Source of the DNA: Sphingobacterium sp. UBA5670
GTDB taxonomy: Bacteria > Bacteroidota > Bacteroidia > Sphingobacteriales > Sphingobacteriaceae
Assembly (NCBI RefSeq): GCF_002420705.1
Contig: NZ_DIIM01000001.1
Span: 1 to 64,000 of the forward strand
DNA length: 64,000 bases
Direction: 5' to 3'
Part shown: one piece after another, positions 33,141 to 42,046 of the stretch
How positions within the stretch are numbered: the stretch's first letter is position 1
How the letters are laid out: every line of letters starts with the position of its first letter
Notes under the pieces: generated by a model
What the model saw: the letters and a program-made list of their open reading frames with translations, nothing else
Told to the model about the DNA's origin: nothing
Database searches by the model: none
Position numbers and translations under genes: made by a program

Positions 33141-33788
33141 TCATTCTTTGATTTCAATTTCTTCCAACAACTTTTCAGGGCCAATATTTCTCTCATAAAT
33201 GACCTGATGAAAATTGCTCATTTTATTTAACAAGCCAATAAGCGCTATCTTCTCCGCATGAGTGAGATCGGCTGAAACAATCTTGGTAGCATAGCGTATC
33301 TTTTCCATTTGTCCATCCAAAGCTGCTAGCCCCTTTTCGGTAATATTGATCAGCTTACTGCGTTTGTCAAATTCAGAATCATGCTGTGCAATCCAGTCCT
33401 GCTTGATTAGTCTATTAATGATTGCCATACCAACAGGTTTCTCATGAATATTCCGCTTGATCAGTTCCATCTTCGTCATCTCACCAAATGATCTCAATGT
33501 GATCAAATAAATAAATTCCTCTTGTGTAGAAAAATCAGATCCATTTATTGCTGCCTTCGAGTAGCTCTTCGCAAACCTATTCATATGCACAAGCAAGGTA
33601 CTTATTACACTCTCCGGACTACGCCCCTTTTCTTTACCTTCCCAATCCGGCTCTATTGATTCGCCCAATAACTCATCTGCTATCCAAGTTTTAAACCCCT
33701 CCGCATCATCCGTGTACCTCTTTTCCGAATTTTCATCTTCAAATTGCTCAACTAAGTCAAGTATCTCTTTCAAAAGTCTATACTTCAT
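33141..33788 (-). CDS. MarR-family regulator of the carotenoid operon
   Basis: A 215-residue winged-helix protein. The HTH lies at about 110-150 (GEMTKMELIKRNIHEKPVG, then AIINRLIKQDWIAQ), with the wing at HDSEFDKRSKLINITEKG. A non-canonical N-terminal extension of about 80 residues, rich in Asp/Glu, precedes it. It is the first gene upstream of crtI on the same strand, with 60 bp to the predicted crtI start, so it probably regulates the crt operon. The ligand is unknown. Confidence 0.8.
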   Translation of the reverse strand: MKYRLLKEILDLVEQFEDENSEKRYTDDAEGFKTWIADELLGESIEPDWEGKEKGRSPESVISTLLVHMNRFAKSYSKAAINGSDFSTQEEFIYLITLRSFGEMTKMELIKRNIHEKPVGMAIINRLIKQDWIAQHDSEFDKRSKLINITEKGLAALDGQMEKIRYATKIVSADLTHAEKIALIGLLNKMSNFHQVIYERNIGPEKLLEEIEIKE

Positions 33789-33911
33789 AACGCTAAATTA
33801 AAACATAAATATACCATTAATAGTTTTAATTATTTTAAAAATGTCTAAAAATAGAATAAAATTATACTTTAAAAATTCAAATATTTGTTTTAACCTAGAC
33901 TGAATGAAAAT

Positions 33912-33957
33912 ATCCGGCTACTATTCCAAGATTTGTATCAAGAAATAGAAGCCGGAT
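33912..33957 (-). terminator. Possible terminator after the SDR gene
   Basis: ATCCGGCT and AGCCGGAT (8-bp perfect stem, 30-nt loop) lie 16 bp beyond the SDR stop on the minus strand, followed by ATATTTT. The long loop makes this a weak call. Confidence 0.4.
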
Positions 33958-33972
33958 TTATTTAATATAGAC

Positions 33973-34707
33973 TTAATTTTCCCCGTGATAGAGATCGGAA
34001 AATATCTTTGACAATTTAGCCGGTTCCTCTCTCCATGCAGCATACATCCCTTGCCCCATTTCGTCTGGAATGACATCAAGTTTCCCTAGAGCTATACTTT
34101 CTAATATTTTTATTGCGATACTGTCTGGGTCTGGCATATCCCAATCAATCCCCTTATTCATATCGGTGTCAATAGCTCCTGGATTGACAGCATATACAGA
34201 CACATCTTTTTTTGCCAATTCGATTCGCACAGACTGCGTGGCAGAATATAGGGCTGCTTTAGAAGCCGCATATCCAGCAATAGAAGGTAAAGGGGAATAA
34301 GCAGCAATCGAAACAATATTGATCAGGATAGATGGCTTATTCCTGATCAAGATCGGAGCAAACGCGCGCATCATTTTTATTGTCCCAAAATAATTTACTT
34401 TCAAGTCGCTTTCCATGTCTATTAGGCTTCCTTCAAGCACATTTCCCTGGTTTAAGGTCCCTGCATTATTAATCAGAATTTCAGTATCTGAGGCCGTGAT
34501 TGCAGTTACGGCAACTTGCTTATCAACCGTGATATCTAACTGCAGCGGCACTATCCGATCATCATCGAACGCTGGCATCTTTTTTAAATCGCGGCAGGTT
34601 ACATATATTTTCCTTGCCTCACTGTTGAGGAGCGCCTTTACGAAAGATTTGCCAACGCCTCTATTGGCTCCCGTAATCAAAATGACTTTGTCTTTAAAAA
34701 TTTGCAT
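33973..34707 (-). CDS. Short-chain dehydrogenase/reductase
   Basis: A 244-residue classical SDR. It has the nucleotide site TGANRGVGKSF near residue 13, the NNAG motif at about 86, and the catalytic Ser followed by YAASK (Tyr-x-x-x-Lys) at about 148-152. The CRDLKK patch after strand 2 suggests NADP preference. Substrate unknown. A minus-strand TAGCTTTG -7-like element precedes it (34731-34738), so it is probably transcribed alone rather than with the carotenoid genes. Confidence 0.88.
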   Translation of the reverse strand: MQIFKDKVILITGANRGVGKSFVKALLNSEARKIYVTCRDLKKMPAFDDDRIVPLQLDITVDKQVAVTAITASDTEILINNAGTLNQGNVLEGSLIDMESDLKVNYFGTIKMMRAFAPILIRNKPSILINIVSIAAYSPLPSIAGYAASKAALYSATQSVRIELAKKDVSVYAVNPGAIDTDMNKGIDWDMPDPDSIAIKILESIALGKLDVIPDEMGQGMYAAWREEPAKLSKIFSDLYHGEN

Positions 34708-34730
34708 AGTGTTTTATTTATCATTCAACA

Positions 34731-34738
34731 CAAAGCTA
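34731..34738 (-). promoter_or_regulatory. Probable -7 element for the SDR gene
   Basis: Minus-strand TAGCTTTG matches TAnnTTTG and lies 24 bp upstream of the start codon. The -33 TTTG element is not convincing, so the promoter assignment is tentative. Confidence 0.4.
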
Positions 34739-34829
34739 TTTTGAAAGATAGTCCAATAAAATCCGAAATATGCGATAATAAAAATGCAATCGACATGCTG
34801 GACTATAATAAGAGTATATTCATAAAAAG

Positions 34830-37673
34830 TTAGTTGGAATCACTTACGTTTTGATCATCATAATCGGTTGCCCCCCCTATCAAAATTGCGTAAAGGTTTT
34901 CTGGTTTAACGGGCTTGACTAGCCATCTATTTATACCCATGGATTGACAATGCTGCTCAATATTCTGTATACCTGAATCAAATATTGGAATAATATTTTG
35001 TTCAAAACTGTTGTTAAATTTTTTTTCGCGAATATTCTTTATTGTTTCTATACCGCTCATGATGGGCAATTGATTGTCGATCAGAATAGCACCAAAATGA
35101 CGTCCTGCCTTCAACATCTGTAAGACTTCAAAGCCATTTTTTGCGTGTACCGTATTAACCTTCTTTAAAGATAACATTTGAGCCAATGCATTCCGCTCTG
35201 ATTCTTCCTCTGCAACGACCAGTACATTCCCAACTTTTCTCAATCCTTCCCATTCATCCATTTCCCAAACAGAACGCACTTTAATAGTGAAAAAGAAACG
35301 GCTCCCTACACCAAAGTTGCTTTCCAATTTCAATTCACTTCCCATCATTTTAAGCAATTTATTTGATATTGTCAGTCCAAGACCGGTGCCGCCATACCGT
35401 TTGGTCATCGAGTTATCCGCTTGCGAAAATGCATCAAATATTTCCTCCAATTTGTCTTGTCTAATTCCTATGCCCGTGTCCTTGACGCTGAAACACAAAA
35501 CTGCTTCATCGGCTTCATGTGACACGACTGTAATACTTAATTCAATCTTTCCCTTTTCGGTAAATTTTGTAGCGTTGCTCAGCAGGTTCATCAGGACCTG
35601 CTTAATGCGGAGCGCATCAATCCAGATATAGTGGGGTACATTGGCGGCGATATCCAGATAAAACTCCAAATTTTTGGCTTTGATCTGCATATTCAGAAAG
35701 TTGGTGAGCTGAACGACCAATTCATAGAGATCTGCCTGTTCAATATCCAGTTCAAGCTTGCCGGCTTCTATTTTAGAGAAGTCTAGTATGTCATTTACAA
35801 TCCCAAGCAACAAATTGGCAGATTGATCAACGATAGTGAGATACTCACGTTGTGTATCTTCAAGCGCTGTCCCCAGCAATAAATCTGTAAAGCCAACAAT
35901 TCCATTTAAAGGTGTACGAAGCTCATGGCTCATATTAGCCAAAAATTGAGATTTTGCCGCACTTGCCTGTTCTGCTATTTGTTTTGCCTTTTCTAGCTCC
36001 TCCCGTTGATGAACAATCCTACTAATATCTGTCGCAACGCCCAGATAACCGATGACTTCTTCGTTGATATCCCTTATAATCGTAACCGCCAAAGAAACAT
36101 GTAATCTAGTTCCATCTTTCCGACAATAGGTCCACTCCCGCTGTTCGGCACCGTGTAACTCGGCAGTCTCAACAAATATCCTAAAACCATCTACCGAATG
36201 CCCCAGCTCCATTTCCAGTTCCTTAGCTCTCGATAACAGCTCCTGTTCTACATGAAAATGCTCAGGACCAAATTTGCCGATCACCTCTTCGCTACTGTAG
36301 CCCAGAAGATTTTCGGCTCCTGTATTGAACAATGTAATTACGCCAGACGTATCAGTCGCAATAATCGCGACGGCGGAAGTTGCACCAAGCACTTCCGCAA
36401 GCATTTTTTTCGAATTCGAAGATTCAGCTTCTATCCGTTTACGTTTGTCAATATCCTGGAAGGTACCATACAGCCGAACACAATGACCATTTTCAAAATC
36501 GGCATTCCCCAGTGCACGTATCCACAGTTCATGGCCTGCAAAGGTGATAATCTCAAGTTCCAGATCCCAAGACTCTCCCGTCGCAAGTGCATGCTCAATG
36601 GCTGTACGGATTTTATCCCGGCTTGGTCCCGCTTTATAGAAATTGAGTGCAGTCGTAAGGTCTGGCTCATACCCCGCAGGTACTTCATGTATCTCTCTTG
36701 TAATTTCAGACCAAACAATCTTTCCATCGAGCAGTGTATATTCCCATCCTCCTATTCGTGCCACTCGTCCAGTTCTTATCAACATAGCCTGCGCATGTTT
36801 AAGTTCTTTTTCCAGATGGTGCTGCTCGGTAATATCTACCGCATTGCCTATCACATAGGGGATCTTATTACCATGGGTTTGCAGAATATTATTAAACATC
36901 CAAATGCGCATCTCACCTGAACGAGTAAGGGTACGCATTTCACCTTTAATTATTCCGCGCTGTTTGATTGCCTCTAGGTAACCTTGTAAATTCTTGTGTC
37001 CTTCCGAAGGAACAATATCGAAAAGAGATAACATTTGGATCTCATCTCTTGTGTAGCCTAATATCTTAGCCCCAGCATCATTGACAGTTATGAAATTTCC
37101 ATTCAGGTCGTGCGTACACATAAGCCCTTGAGAATTATCGAAAAAAGCTTTCAGTTTTTGCTCGCTTTCTTTATACTTTTCTTTCTCCTTCCGGTTGACA
37201 ATAAGTGTGACGACTTCATCTCGTAGAAGTTCCAGTATTTCTTTTTGATGCGGATCAAGTTGCCTTGGAACACGATCGATAACACATAACGCACCTAGAG
37301 CATATCCATTGGGATCAATTAATGGCAAACCGGCATAATAACGAATATGTGGTTCTGAAGTAACAAGTTCATTGGATCTGAAGCGTTCATCTTTTTCGGC
37401 ATCTTCCACCTCCATCAGTTGATCTTCTTCGAGTGCATACTGACAAAAAGATACATCACGTGAGGTTTCTTGCGTTGCCAGGCCAACTCGTGATTTAAAC
37501 CATTGTTTATCTCTATCCACCAATGAAATCAGTGAAATAGGTGTACTGCATACGAGCGATGCAATTTTTGTGATACGGTCGAATTCCTCCTCTGTTGCTG
37601 TATTTAAAATTTCGTATTCATGCAACACACGTATCCGATCTGATTCATTTGTAGTCGATAATTTAGCATTCAT
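34830..37673 (-). CDS. Hybrid sensor histidine kinase (GAF-PAS-PAS-PAS-HisKA-HATPase-REC)
   Basis: A 947-residue cytosolic hybrid kinase without membrane helices. Domains in order: GAF (about 25-160), PAS (about 170-285), PAS_3-like (about 300-412), PAS (about 425-555), HisKA with H-box MSHELRTPLNG (His583), HATPase (about 685-800; N-box NLLSNATKF, G-boxes DTGIGI and GGTGLGLTIS) and receiver (about 815-935, phospho-acceptor Asp866 in ILIDNQLP, Lys920). The usual acidic pair at the receiver start (DD in VVDDE) reads AEEE here. No output domain or adjacent response regulator is encoded, so it probably signals through a partner elsewhere. Soluble GAF/PAS sensing suggests redox, light or small-molecule input. 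Confidence 0.9.
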   Translation of the reverse strand: MNAKLSTTNESDRIRVLHEYEILNTATEEEFDRITKIASLVCSTPISLISLVDRDKQWFKSRVGLATQETSRDVSFCQYALEEDQLMEVEDAEKDERFRSNELVTSEPHIRYYAGLPLIDPNGYALGALCVIDRVPRQLDPHQKEILELLRDEVVTLIVNRKEKEKYKESEQKLKAFFDNSQGLMCTHDLNGNFITVNDAGAKILGYTRDEIQMLSLFDIVPSEGHKNLQGYLEAIKQRGIIKGEMRTLTRSGEMRIWMFNNILQTHGNKIPYVIGNAVDITEQHHLEKELKHAQAMLIRTGRVARIGGWEYTLLDGKIVWSEITREIHEVPAGYEPDLTTALNFYKAGPSRDKIRTAIEHALATGESWDLELEIITFAGHELWIRALGNADFENGHCVRLYGTFQDIDKRKRIEAESSNSKKMLAEVLGATSAVAIIATDTSGVITLFNTGAENLLGYSSEEVIGKFGPEHFHVEQELLSRAKELEMELGHSVDGFRIFVETAELHGAEQREWTYCRKDGTRLHVSLAVTIIRDINEEVIGYLGVATDISRIVHQREELEKAKQIAEQASAAKSQFLANMSHELRTPLNGIVGFTDLLLGTALEDTQREYLTIVDQSANLLLGIVNDILDFSKIEAGKLELDIEQADLYELVVQLTNFLNMQIKAKNLEFYLDIAANVPHYIWIDALRIKQVLMNLLSNATKFTEKGKIELSITVVSHEADEAVLCFSVKDTGIGIRQDKLEEIFDAFSQADNSMTKRYGGTGLGLTISNKLLKMMGSELKLESNFGVGSRFFFTIKVRSVWEMDEWEGLRKVGNVLVVAEEESERNALAQMLSLKKVNTVHAKNGFEVLQMLKAGRHFGAILIDNQLPIMSGIETIKNIREKKFNNSFEQNIIPIFDSGIQNIEQHCQSMGINRWLVKPVKPENLYAILIGGATDYDDQNVSDSN

Positions 37674-38291
37674 ACAAAAGTCTGTATACGTTATTACTTA
37701 CTCTTTTTAATTACTTATAGGTCTTCAATTATAACTCGTGGTAAAGTCGCTGTTATATGCCGCGATTCTTTAATGATTGGCCTCAATAATCCTATTTTCT
37801 ACCGAACAAGACTTATAGAAAGCTCAACAAAATCTATATTAAATGTCTAAAAGCGGAGGAATAACAGCATCTTAAAATATAAACATGAACAACACCACAT
37901 TAAAAAAGTTTTAAATAAAAAAAACATTTAACTTTAAAAAAAGAATCTATCCCACTGATTACTAATCGTAAATGAAGTATTATATACCTTTATATGATAG
38001 AAATTATCCAAATCTAACTTCTTTTATTTCCTTAATATCGACCTGAGATACATGAGCACTTCGCAAATACCGTTTTAGGCAATAACATATACTGACCCCT
38101 ATAAAATAAAGATTCACAAAAATCATTGTTCGAAATAGTCTATTAAATATATCGTTGCCACGAATGTTCGCATCAATTTTTCAACATCGAGAAATAATTT
38201 GTAAAAAAATTTAAATCTGATAAATCCAAGATCTTCAAAACGTCGTAAATAGGGATAAGTACAGAAAATTATAAACTAAAAGACTTTTGTT
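37674..38291. other. Gene-free, AT-rich intergenic region
   Basis: This 618-bp stretch separates the hybrid kinase (minus) from the ferritin-like pair (plus). I see no credible ORF above ten codons and no RNA gene; runs such as AAAAAAACATTTAACTTT make it very AT-rich. It probably holds the divergent promoters, but no clean TAnnTTTG element stands out near either start. Confidence 0.5.
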
Positions 38292-39017
38292 ATGGAAAAG
38301 ACAACAACATCCCACAATGAGTCACTATTGACCCCGGATAGTGAAATTGACAGCAGAGATCTCCGCAGAAGAGATTTTCTAAAATTTGCAGGAGCCAGCG
38401 CCGCTTCGCTCGCTATACTGGGGCTGTCCAGTTGCAAAAAAGATCGTGATGATGGAATGGACAACGGCGGTAAAGGCTTATATTTTGGCAGCGGAGATAT
38501 TGCCATATTGAACTATGCTTATGCACTCGAACAGCTTGAAGCTGCATTTTACATTCAGCTTGTCAACAATCCATACGCTGGTATGACCGATATGGAAAAA
38601 GCATTTTTTACCGATATACGTGATCATGAGATCGCCCATCGTGAATTTTTTAAAGTCGCTTTAGGAGCCAAAGCGATTTCCAGTCTTGATTTAAATCTTT
38701 CAGGAATCAATTTCAGTAGCCGTGAAAACGTGCTGGCAACGGCCAAAACATTTGAAGACCTGGGTGTATCGGCCTATAACGGTGCAGGTTGGTTAATAAA
38801 GGATCCAAATTATCTGTTATTGGCTGGTAAGATTGTTTCAGTCGAAGCAAGGCATGCTGCCTGGGTTCGAGACATGATAGATAATGGCAGTTTTGCGAAT
38901 CAAGAAGTTGTCGATTCCAATGGACTAGATGTTGCCAAAAGCCCAAGTGTCGTGCTGAGTGCAGCCGCTCCATTTATCAAATCGAAAATCGATGTATCGG
39001 ATCTACCCACTTATTAA
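38292..39017 (+). CDS. Tat-exported ferritin-like lipoprotein
   Basis: A 241-residue ferritin-like-domain protein. The N-terminus has the twin-arginine motif RRRDFLKFAG, a hydrophobic segment and a lipobox-like LSSCKKD (Cys about 48), so it is probably exported folded and lipid-anchored. The four-helix bundle shows iron-ligand type residues in YALEQLEAAFY, RDHEIAHREFF, TFEDLG and SVEARHAAW. Its function is not established; periplasmic iron or peroxide handling is plausible. The adjacent second copy starts 20 bp downstream. Confidence 0.8.
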   Translation: MEKTTTSHNESLLTPDSEIDSRDLRRRDFLKFAGASAASLAILGLSSCKKDRDDGMDNGGKGLYFGSGDIAILNYAYALEQLEAAFYIQLVNNPYAGMTDMEKAFFTDIRDHEIAHREFFKVALGAKAISSLDLNLSGINFSSRENVLATAKTFEDLGVSAYNGAGWLIKDPNYLLLAGKIVSVEARHAAWVRDMIDNGSFANQEVVDSNGLDVAKSPSVVLSAAAPFIKSKIDVSDLPTY

Positions 39018-39037
39018 TTCACCTAAATTTAATTATC

Positions 39038-39871
39038 ATGAATCTTTTAAACGTTTTTGAACAAATAAATGCTGTAGATCCTGAGTTCAGCGATCGCATC
39101 AGCCCACGTCGTGAGGCTATTAAAGATCTAGCTTCCATGAGCAAAAAAGTCACATTAGCTGCTCTCCCATTTTTTGTAGCGGAGCTCTTTAAAAAAGCCT
39201 ACGGAGCCACGGCACCAACGGACGTTACTGGCGTTCTTAATTATGCATTGACCCTGGAATATCTTGAAGCGGAATATTATACGATGGGCGTTGCCAAATC
39301 TGGACTGATCCCCTCGGGCAAACCACTAGGAGCAATCACAACCATCCGTGACCATGAAGTGGCACATGTCAATTTTTTGAAACAGGTACTGGGAAATAAG
39401 GCGGTCTCCAAGCCAACTTTCGATTTTACGGCAGGGGGAACATTTGGAAATGTCTTTAGTGATTACGATACCTTTTTAGCCGTAGCACAGGCATTTGAAG
39501 ATACTGGTGTAAGAGCATATAAAGGTCAGGCAGGTATCTTACTCGGCAATCGCGTTGTGCTCACAGCGGCATTGCAAATCCACTCGGTCGAAGCAAGACA
39601 TGCCTCACACATCCGTCAGATGCGTCGCGCACGCGGAGGTGCTGCAGCAAACCAAAAACCTTGGATTACAGGAGCCAATGATACCGGAATCGGTGCGGTA
39701 GTCAATCCTATATACACTGGCGAGGATAACGTAAAGCAAGCAAATGTTGATATTACCGCTCTCAGTGGTCCAATGGGGAAAATTTCAGCAAGTGCAGCTA
39801 CACAATCTTTTGATGAACCACTTTCTGCTGAGGCTGTACTTAATATTGCAGGTTTATTTATAAAATCCTAA
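39038..39871 (+). CDS. Second ferritin-like protein
   Basis: A 277-residue relative of the preceding gene. Equivalent bundle motifs are YALTLEYLEAEYYTMG, RDHEVAHVNFL, AFEDTGVRAYKG and SVEARHASHIRQM. The N-terminus has a twin-Arg (SPRREAIKDLAS) before a moderately hydrophobic stretch (VTLAALPFFVAELF), a possible Tat signal without a lipobox. It ends 62 bp before a convergent anti-sigma gene, with a shared terminator between them. The two copies differ in loops, including a long insertion here at about 205-255, so they may form a hetero-oligomer. Confidence 0.8.
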   Translation: MNLLNVFEQINAVDPEFSDRISPRREAIKDLASMSKKVTLAALPFFVAELFKKAYGATAPTDVTGVLNYALTLEYLEAEYYTMGVAKSGLIPSGKPLGAITTIRDHEVAHVNFLKQVLGNKAVSKPTFDFTAGGTFGNVFSDYDTFLAVAQAFEDTGVRAYKGQAGILLGNRVVLTAALQIHSVEARHASHIRQMRRARGGAAANQKPWITGANDTGIGAVVNPIYTGEDNVKQANVDITALSGPMGKISASAATQSFDEPLSAEAVLNIAGLFIKS

Positions 39872-39898
39872 CAAAAGACGTAGTTTACCTGTTTTAGA

Positions 39899-39934
39899 AT
39901 GTCCTGATCAGTTAATCCTGTCAGGGCATTTTTT
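39899..39934 (+). terminator. Terminator of the ferritin-like operon
   Basis: ATGTCCTGA pairs with TCAGGGCAT across an AT loop, with G-U pairs allowing about 11 bp, followed by TTTTTT. It sits at the convergent junction with the anti-sigma gene. Confidence 0.65.
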
Positions 39935-40769
39935 AAATACTTCCCATCACACAAAGCGCGCTAAGCGTCGGCGCATCTTTTCCACCAGCATCTTCTAAGG
40001 TGATTGCAAAAGCTTGGGCTGCAGGAATGTCCAGCATTTTACTTGCAATATCTCCATTCGCATCCAACGGAAAAATACCCGCATTAACGGGTTTGCCATC
40101 CACCATTGCCCACAGCTGATATTGCTTTCCTTTAGGTGCAACAGGCATGTGCTCAAGACTAAGATAAACTGACTTTGACACTTGATCCCAAAATACCAGT
40201 GCACGGTAATCTGGTTTATTCTCGACTCCTTTGAGCGGAATTGTTTTGATCGCTGGATTCTGAACAAGATTCCATTTATCCTGTAAAACAGCTAATTTCG
40301 ATTGCTGTTTATGCAGCAGACTAGTCTTCTGATCCAACTGATTCTCATGATCACCATTACGCTGATACAAAAATATATTGGCCCCAATACTAATTGCTAA
40401 CAACAGGCTGGCAGCGATGGCCCAACGATAAGATTTGAGCGGAACAATTTCCTTATTGCGTTCAATAGAAATCTGCTCATTAACTTCTTCTGACGGCAAA
40501 TCACTATGTTCGGTAATTTCTATATCTTGGTTAGGAATTAGATTTTCGGCATTCAGTTTATTCCAGATAACTTCTTTTAATTGCATAGGCATCTCCATCG
40601 CCTGGCTATCTGCCAACTCTTCAAGCGCAATTTCCGCTTCAGCGATGGCATTTTCCACTTCGACATTATTTTTTCGAATACAATTTAAGATACTCACTTC
40701 CTCCTCAGAAGCAAGGCCTAAAACGTACGATTCAATAATCCCCGACGATATGTATGCTTTTATATCCAA
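39933..40769 (-). CDS. RskA-like anti-sigma factor
   Basis: A 278-residue membrane anti-sigma factor. The cytoplasmic N-terminal part (about 1-115, ISSGIIESYVLGLASEEE…) is the RskA-type sigma-binding region, followed by one membrane helix (about 118-138, YRWAIAASLLLAISIGANIF) and a periplasmic RskA C-terminal domain (about 175-278), with PKGKQYQLWAMVDGKPVNAG near its end. It lies 2 bp after the sigma stop. In RskA/SigK systems, proteolysis of this protein frees the sigma factor. Confidence 0.9.
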   Translation of the reverse strand: MDIKAYISSGIIESYVLGLASEEEVSILNCIRKNNVEVENAIAEAEIALEELADSQAMEMPMQLKEVIWNKLNAENLIPNQDIEITEHSDLPSEEVNEQISIERNKEIVPLKSYRWAIAASLLLAISIGANIFLYQRNGDHENQLDQKTSLLHKQQSKLAVLQDKWNLVQNPAIKTIPLKGVENKPDYRALVFWDQVSKSVYLSLEHMPVAPKGKQYQLWAMVDGKPVNAGIFPLDANGDIASKMLDIPAAQAFAITLEDAGGKDAPTLSALCVMGSI

Positions 40770-40771
40770 AA

Positions 40772-41338
40772 TTAACGATACTCCTTTAATAATTGTTGTA
40801 ACTGTATAAATGCTGCTCTAGTCCGTGTCTTTACCGTTCCTAGAGGGACTTCAAGTTGCTCGGCAATTTCTTGCTGTGTATATCCCTCATAATAGGCCAT
40901 TTCAATCAAGATACGCCATTCAGGCTTTAAGTTATCCAAAATATTCTTGAATCCAATAAAATCTGCTTTTGTATGTTGCTCGTTTTGACTTTGATCTTGC
41001 TCTTCATCCCTATTTACGATATTTGAAAGCGGCTGGTTTTTCTTTTCGTTGATTATCGCTTTTGATTTCCGATGATCCAGGGCGGTATTGCGGGCAATAT
41101 TAATCATCCAGGTATATAGACGGCCTTTTTCTGTATCGAAAAGATCGATATGCCGCCAGATTTTGACGAATACATCCTGAATCACTTCTTCAGCATGTTC
41201 ACTTGAATCCACGATACGGCAAATCACCCCAAAGAGCGCACTGGCATAGTGATCATAGAGATAACTAAATGCTTGTTGATTCTTTTTTTTCAATAAAAGA
41301 ATTAATGTCTCCTCAGAAAGATTATGTAATGGACTCAA
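40772..41338 (-). CDS. ECF sigma factor (SigK-like)
   Basis: A 188-residue ECF sigma. Region 2 is at about 25-90 (YLYDHYASALFGVICRI, then EHAEEVIQDVFVKIWRHI and RLYTWMINIARNTALDHRRS-like) and region 4 at about 130-180 (AYYEGYTQQEIAEQLEVPLG, TVKTRTRAAFIQLQ). The adjacent RskA-type anti-sigma gene supports the SigK group. The operon faces the ferritin-like genes, which are candidate targets. A tandem repeat lies upstream (41403-41439). Confidence 0.9.
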   Translation of the reverse strand: MSPLHNLSEETLILLLKKKNQQAFSYLYDHYASALFGVICRIVDSSEHAEEVIQDVFVKIWRHIDLFDTEKGRLYTWMINIARNTALDHRKSKAIINEKKNQPLSNIVNRDEEQDQSQNEQHTKADFIGFKNILDNLKPEWRILIEMAYYEGYTQQEIAEQLEVPLGTVKTRTRAAFIQLQQLLKEYR

Positions 41339-41402
41339 ATCTTATGTTTATAATAACCTAAAGATGAATATTAAAAATTAGAAAAAAAAGCTGCTGAAAG
41401 TA

Positions 41403-41439
41403 AAACAAGTTAAAGTACCTACGAAACAAGTTAAAATAC
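41403..41439. repeat. Two tandem 16-bp copies upstream of the SigK-like gene
   Basis: AAACAAGTTAAAGTAC (41403-41418) and AAACAAGTTAAAATAC (41424-41439) differ at one position and are 21 bp apart, two helical turns, 65-101 bp upstream of the sigma start. This is likely a regulator-binding or promoter element; no protein can be named from it. Confidence 0.5.
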
Positions 41440-41454
41440 TTATTACATAATCTT

Positions 41455-41703
41455 TTAAATTGACGGATGAATTTCCGAACGAATCGGATTTATCAACAAC
41501 ATATCACATGTCGCTAGATAAAATTCATCAATTAGCTGAATAATTAAATCGTTCTTTTCACTATCGACAGTTAATCCAACCCAATTCCTGGAAGGAAGAT
41601 ATTTACTTCGTGTCCATTGAAGAGGCTGTTCTTGTTGTCTTTCTGAACGCAGCCATTCTAAGCCACTATCATTGAAATAGATCTTTTCATTCGACAAATC
41701 CAT
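41455..41703 (-). CDS. Small hypothetical protein
   Basis: An 82-residue protein from the ATG at 41703. The middle, NWVGLTVDSEKNDLIIQLID, resembles the C-terminal strand-helix of MmcQ/YjbR-type proteins, but the N-terminal half of that fold is missing and the match is slight. No signal peptide or membrane helix. It stands 116 bp upstream of the SigK-like gene on the same strand, with the tandem repeat between them. It may be a real small gene or a truncated remnant. Confidence 0.45.
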   Translation of the reverse strand: MDLSNEKIYFNDSGLEWLRSERQQEQPLQWTRSKYLPSRNWVGLTVDSEKNDLIIQLIDEFYLATCDMLLINPIRSEIHPSI

Positions 41704-42046
41704 CACAATAAAAGGTCTTTTCTAAAAATAGAAAATACTCATATTAAGATCAGCAATTACATTCAGTCGGATATGTTTTTTGAGATGCATGTGTGCATTT
41801 AGGTGGTTCAGTATTGACATCGATTTAGTATTGGTTATAAAACATGTTTCAATCTGCCAAAACAATCAAGCCGAGCTAAATTGTCCGTCAGAGGTGAAAT
41901 CAAATCTAATCCAATGGACGAAGTAACCAGGGGTAGATTTTGGTCTAATAGGTGGAAAAAAAATATCCATAGGTCCTTTACTTATTTTATTTAACATGCT
42001 GAGTTTTCTTCAATATGGCTTAGTTTTGGTTAATAAGAATATTCAT
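41704..42046. other. Intergenic region without recognisable features
   Basis: This 343-bp stretch between divergent genes has no ORF with a plausible start and composition. A weak GCATGTGTGCA palindrome-like string lies near 41790. No promoter match of the TAnnTTTG form is clear. Confidence 0.4.

Noticed and set aside
36252..36920. 222-codon open frame antisense to the hybrid kinase
   Set aside because: It mirrors a high-confidence kinase domain, is rich in unlikely residues (Cys, His, Trp runs) and has no start context.
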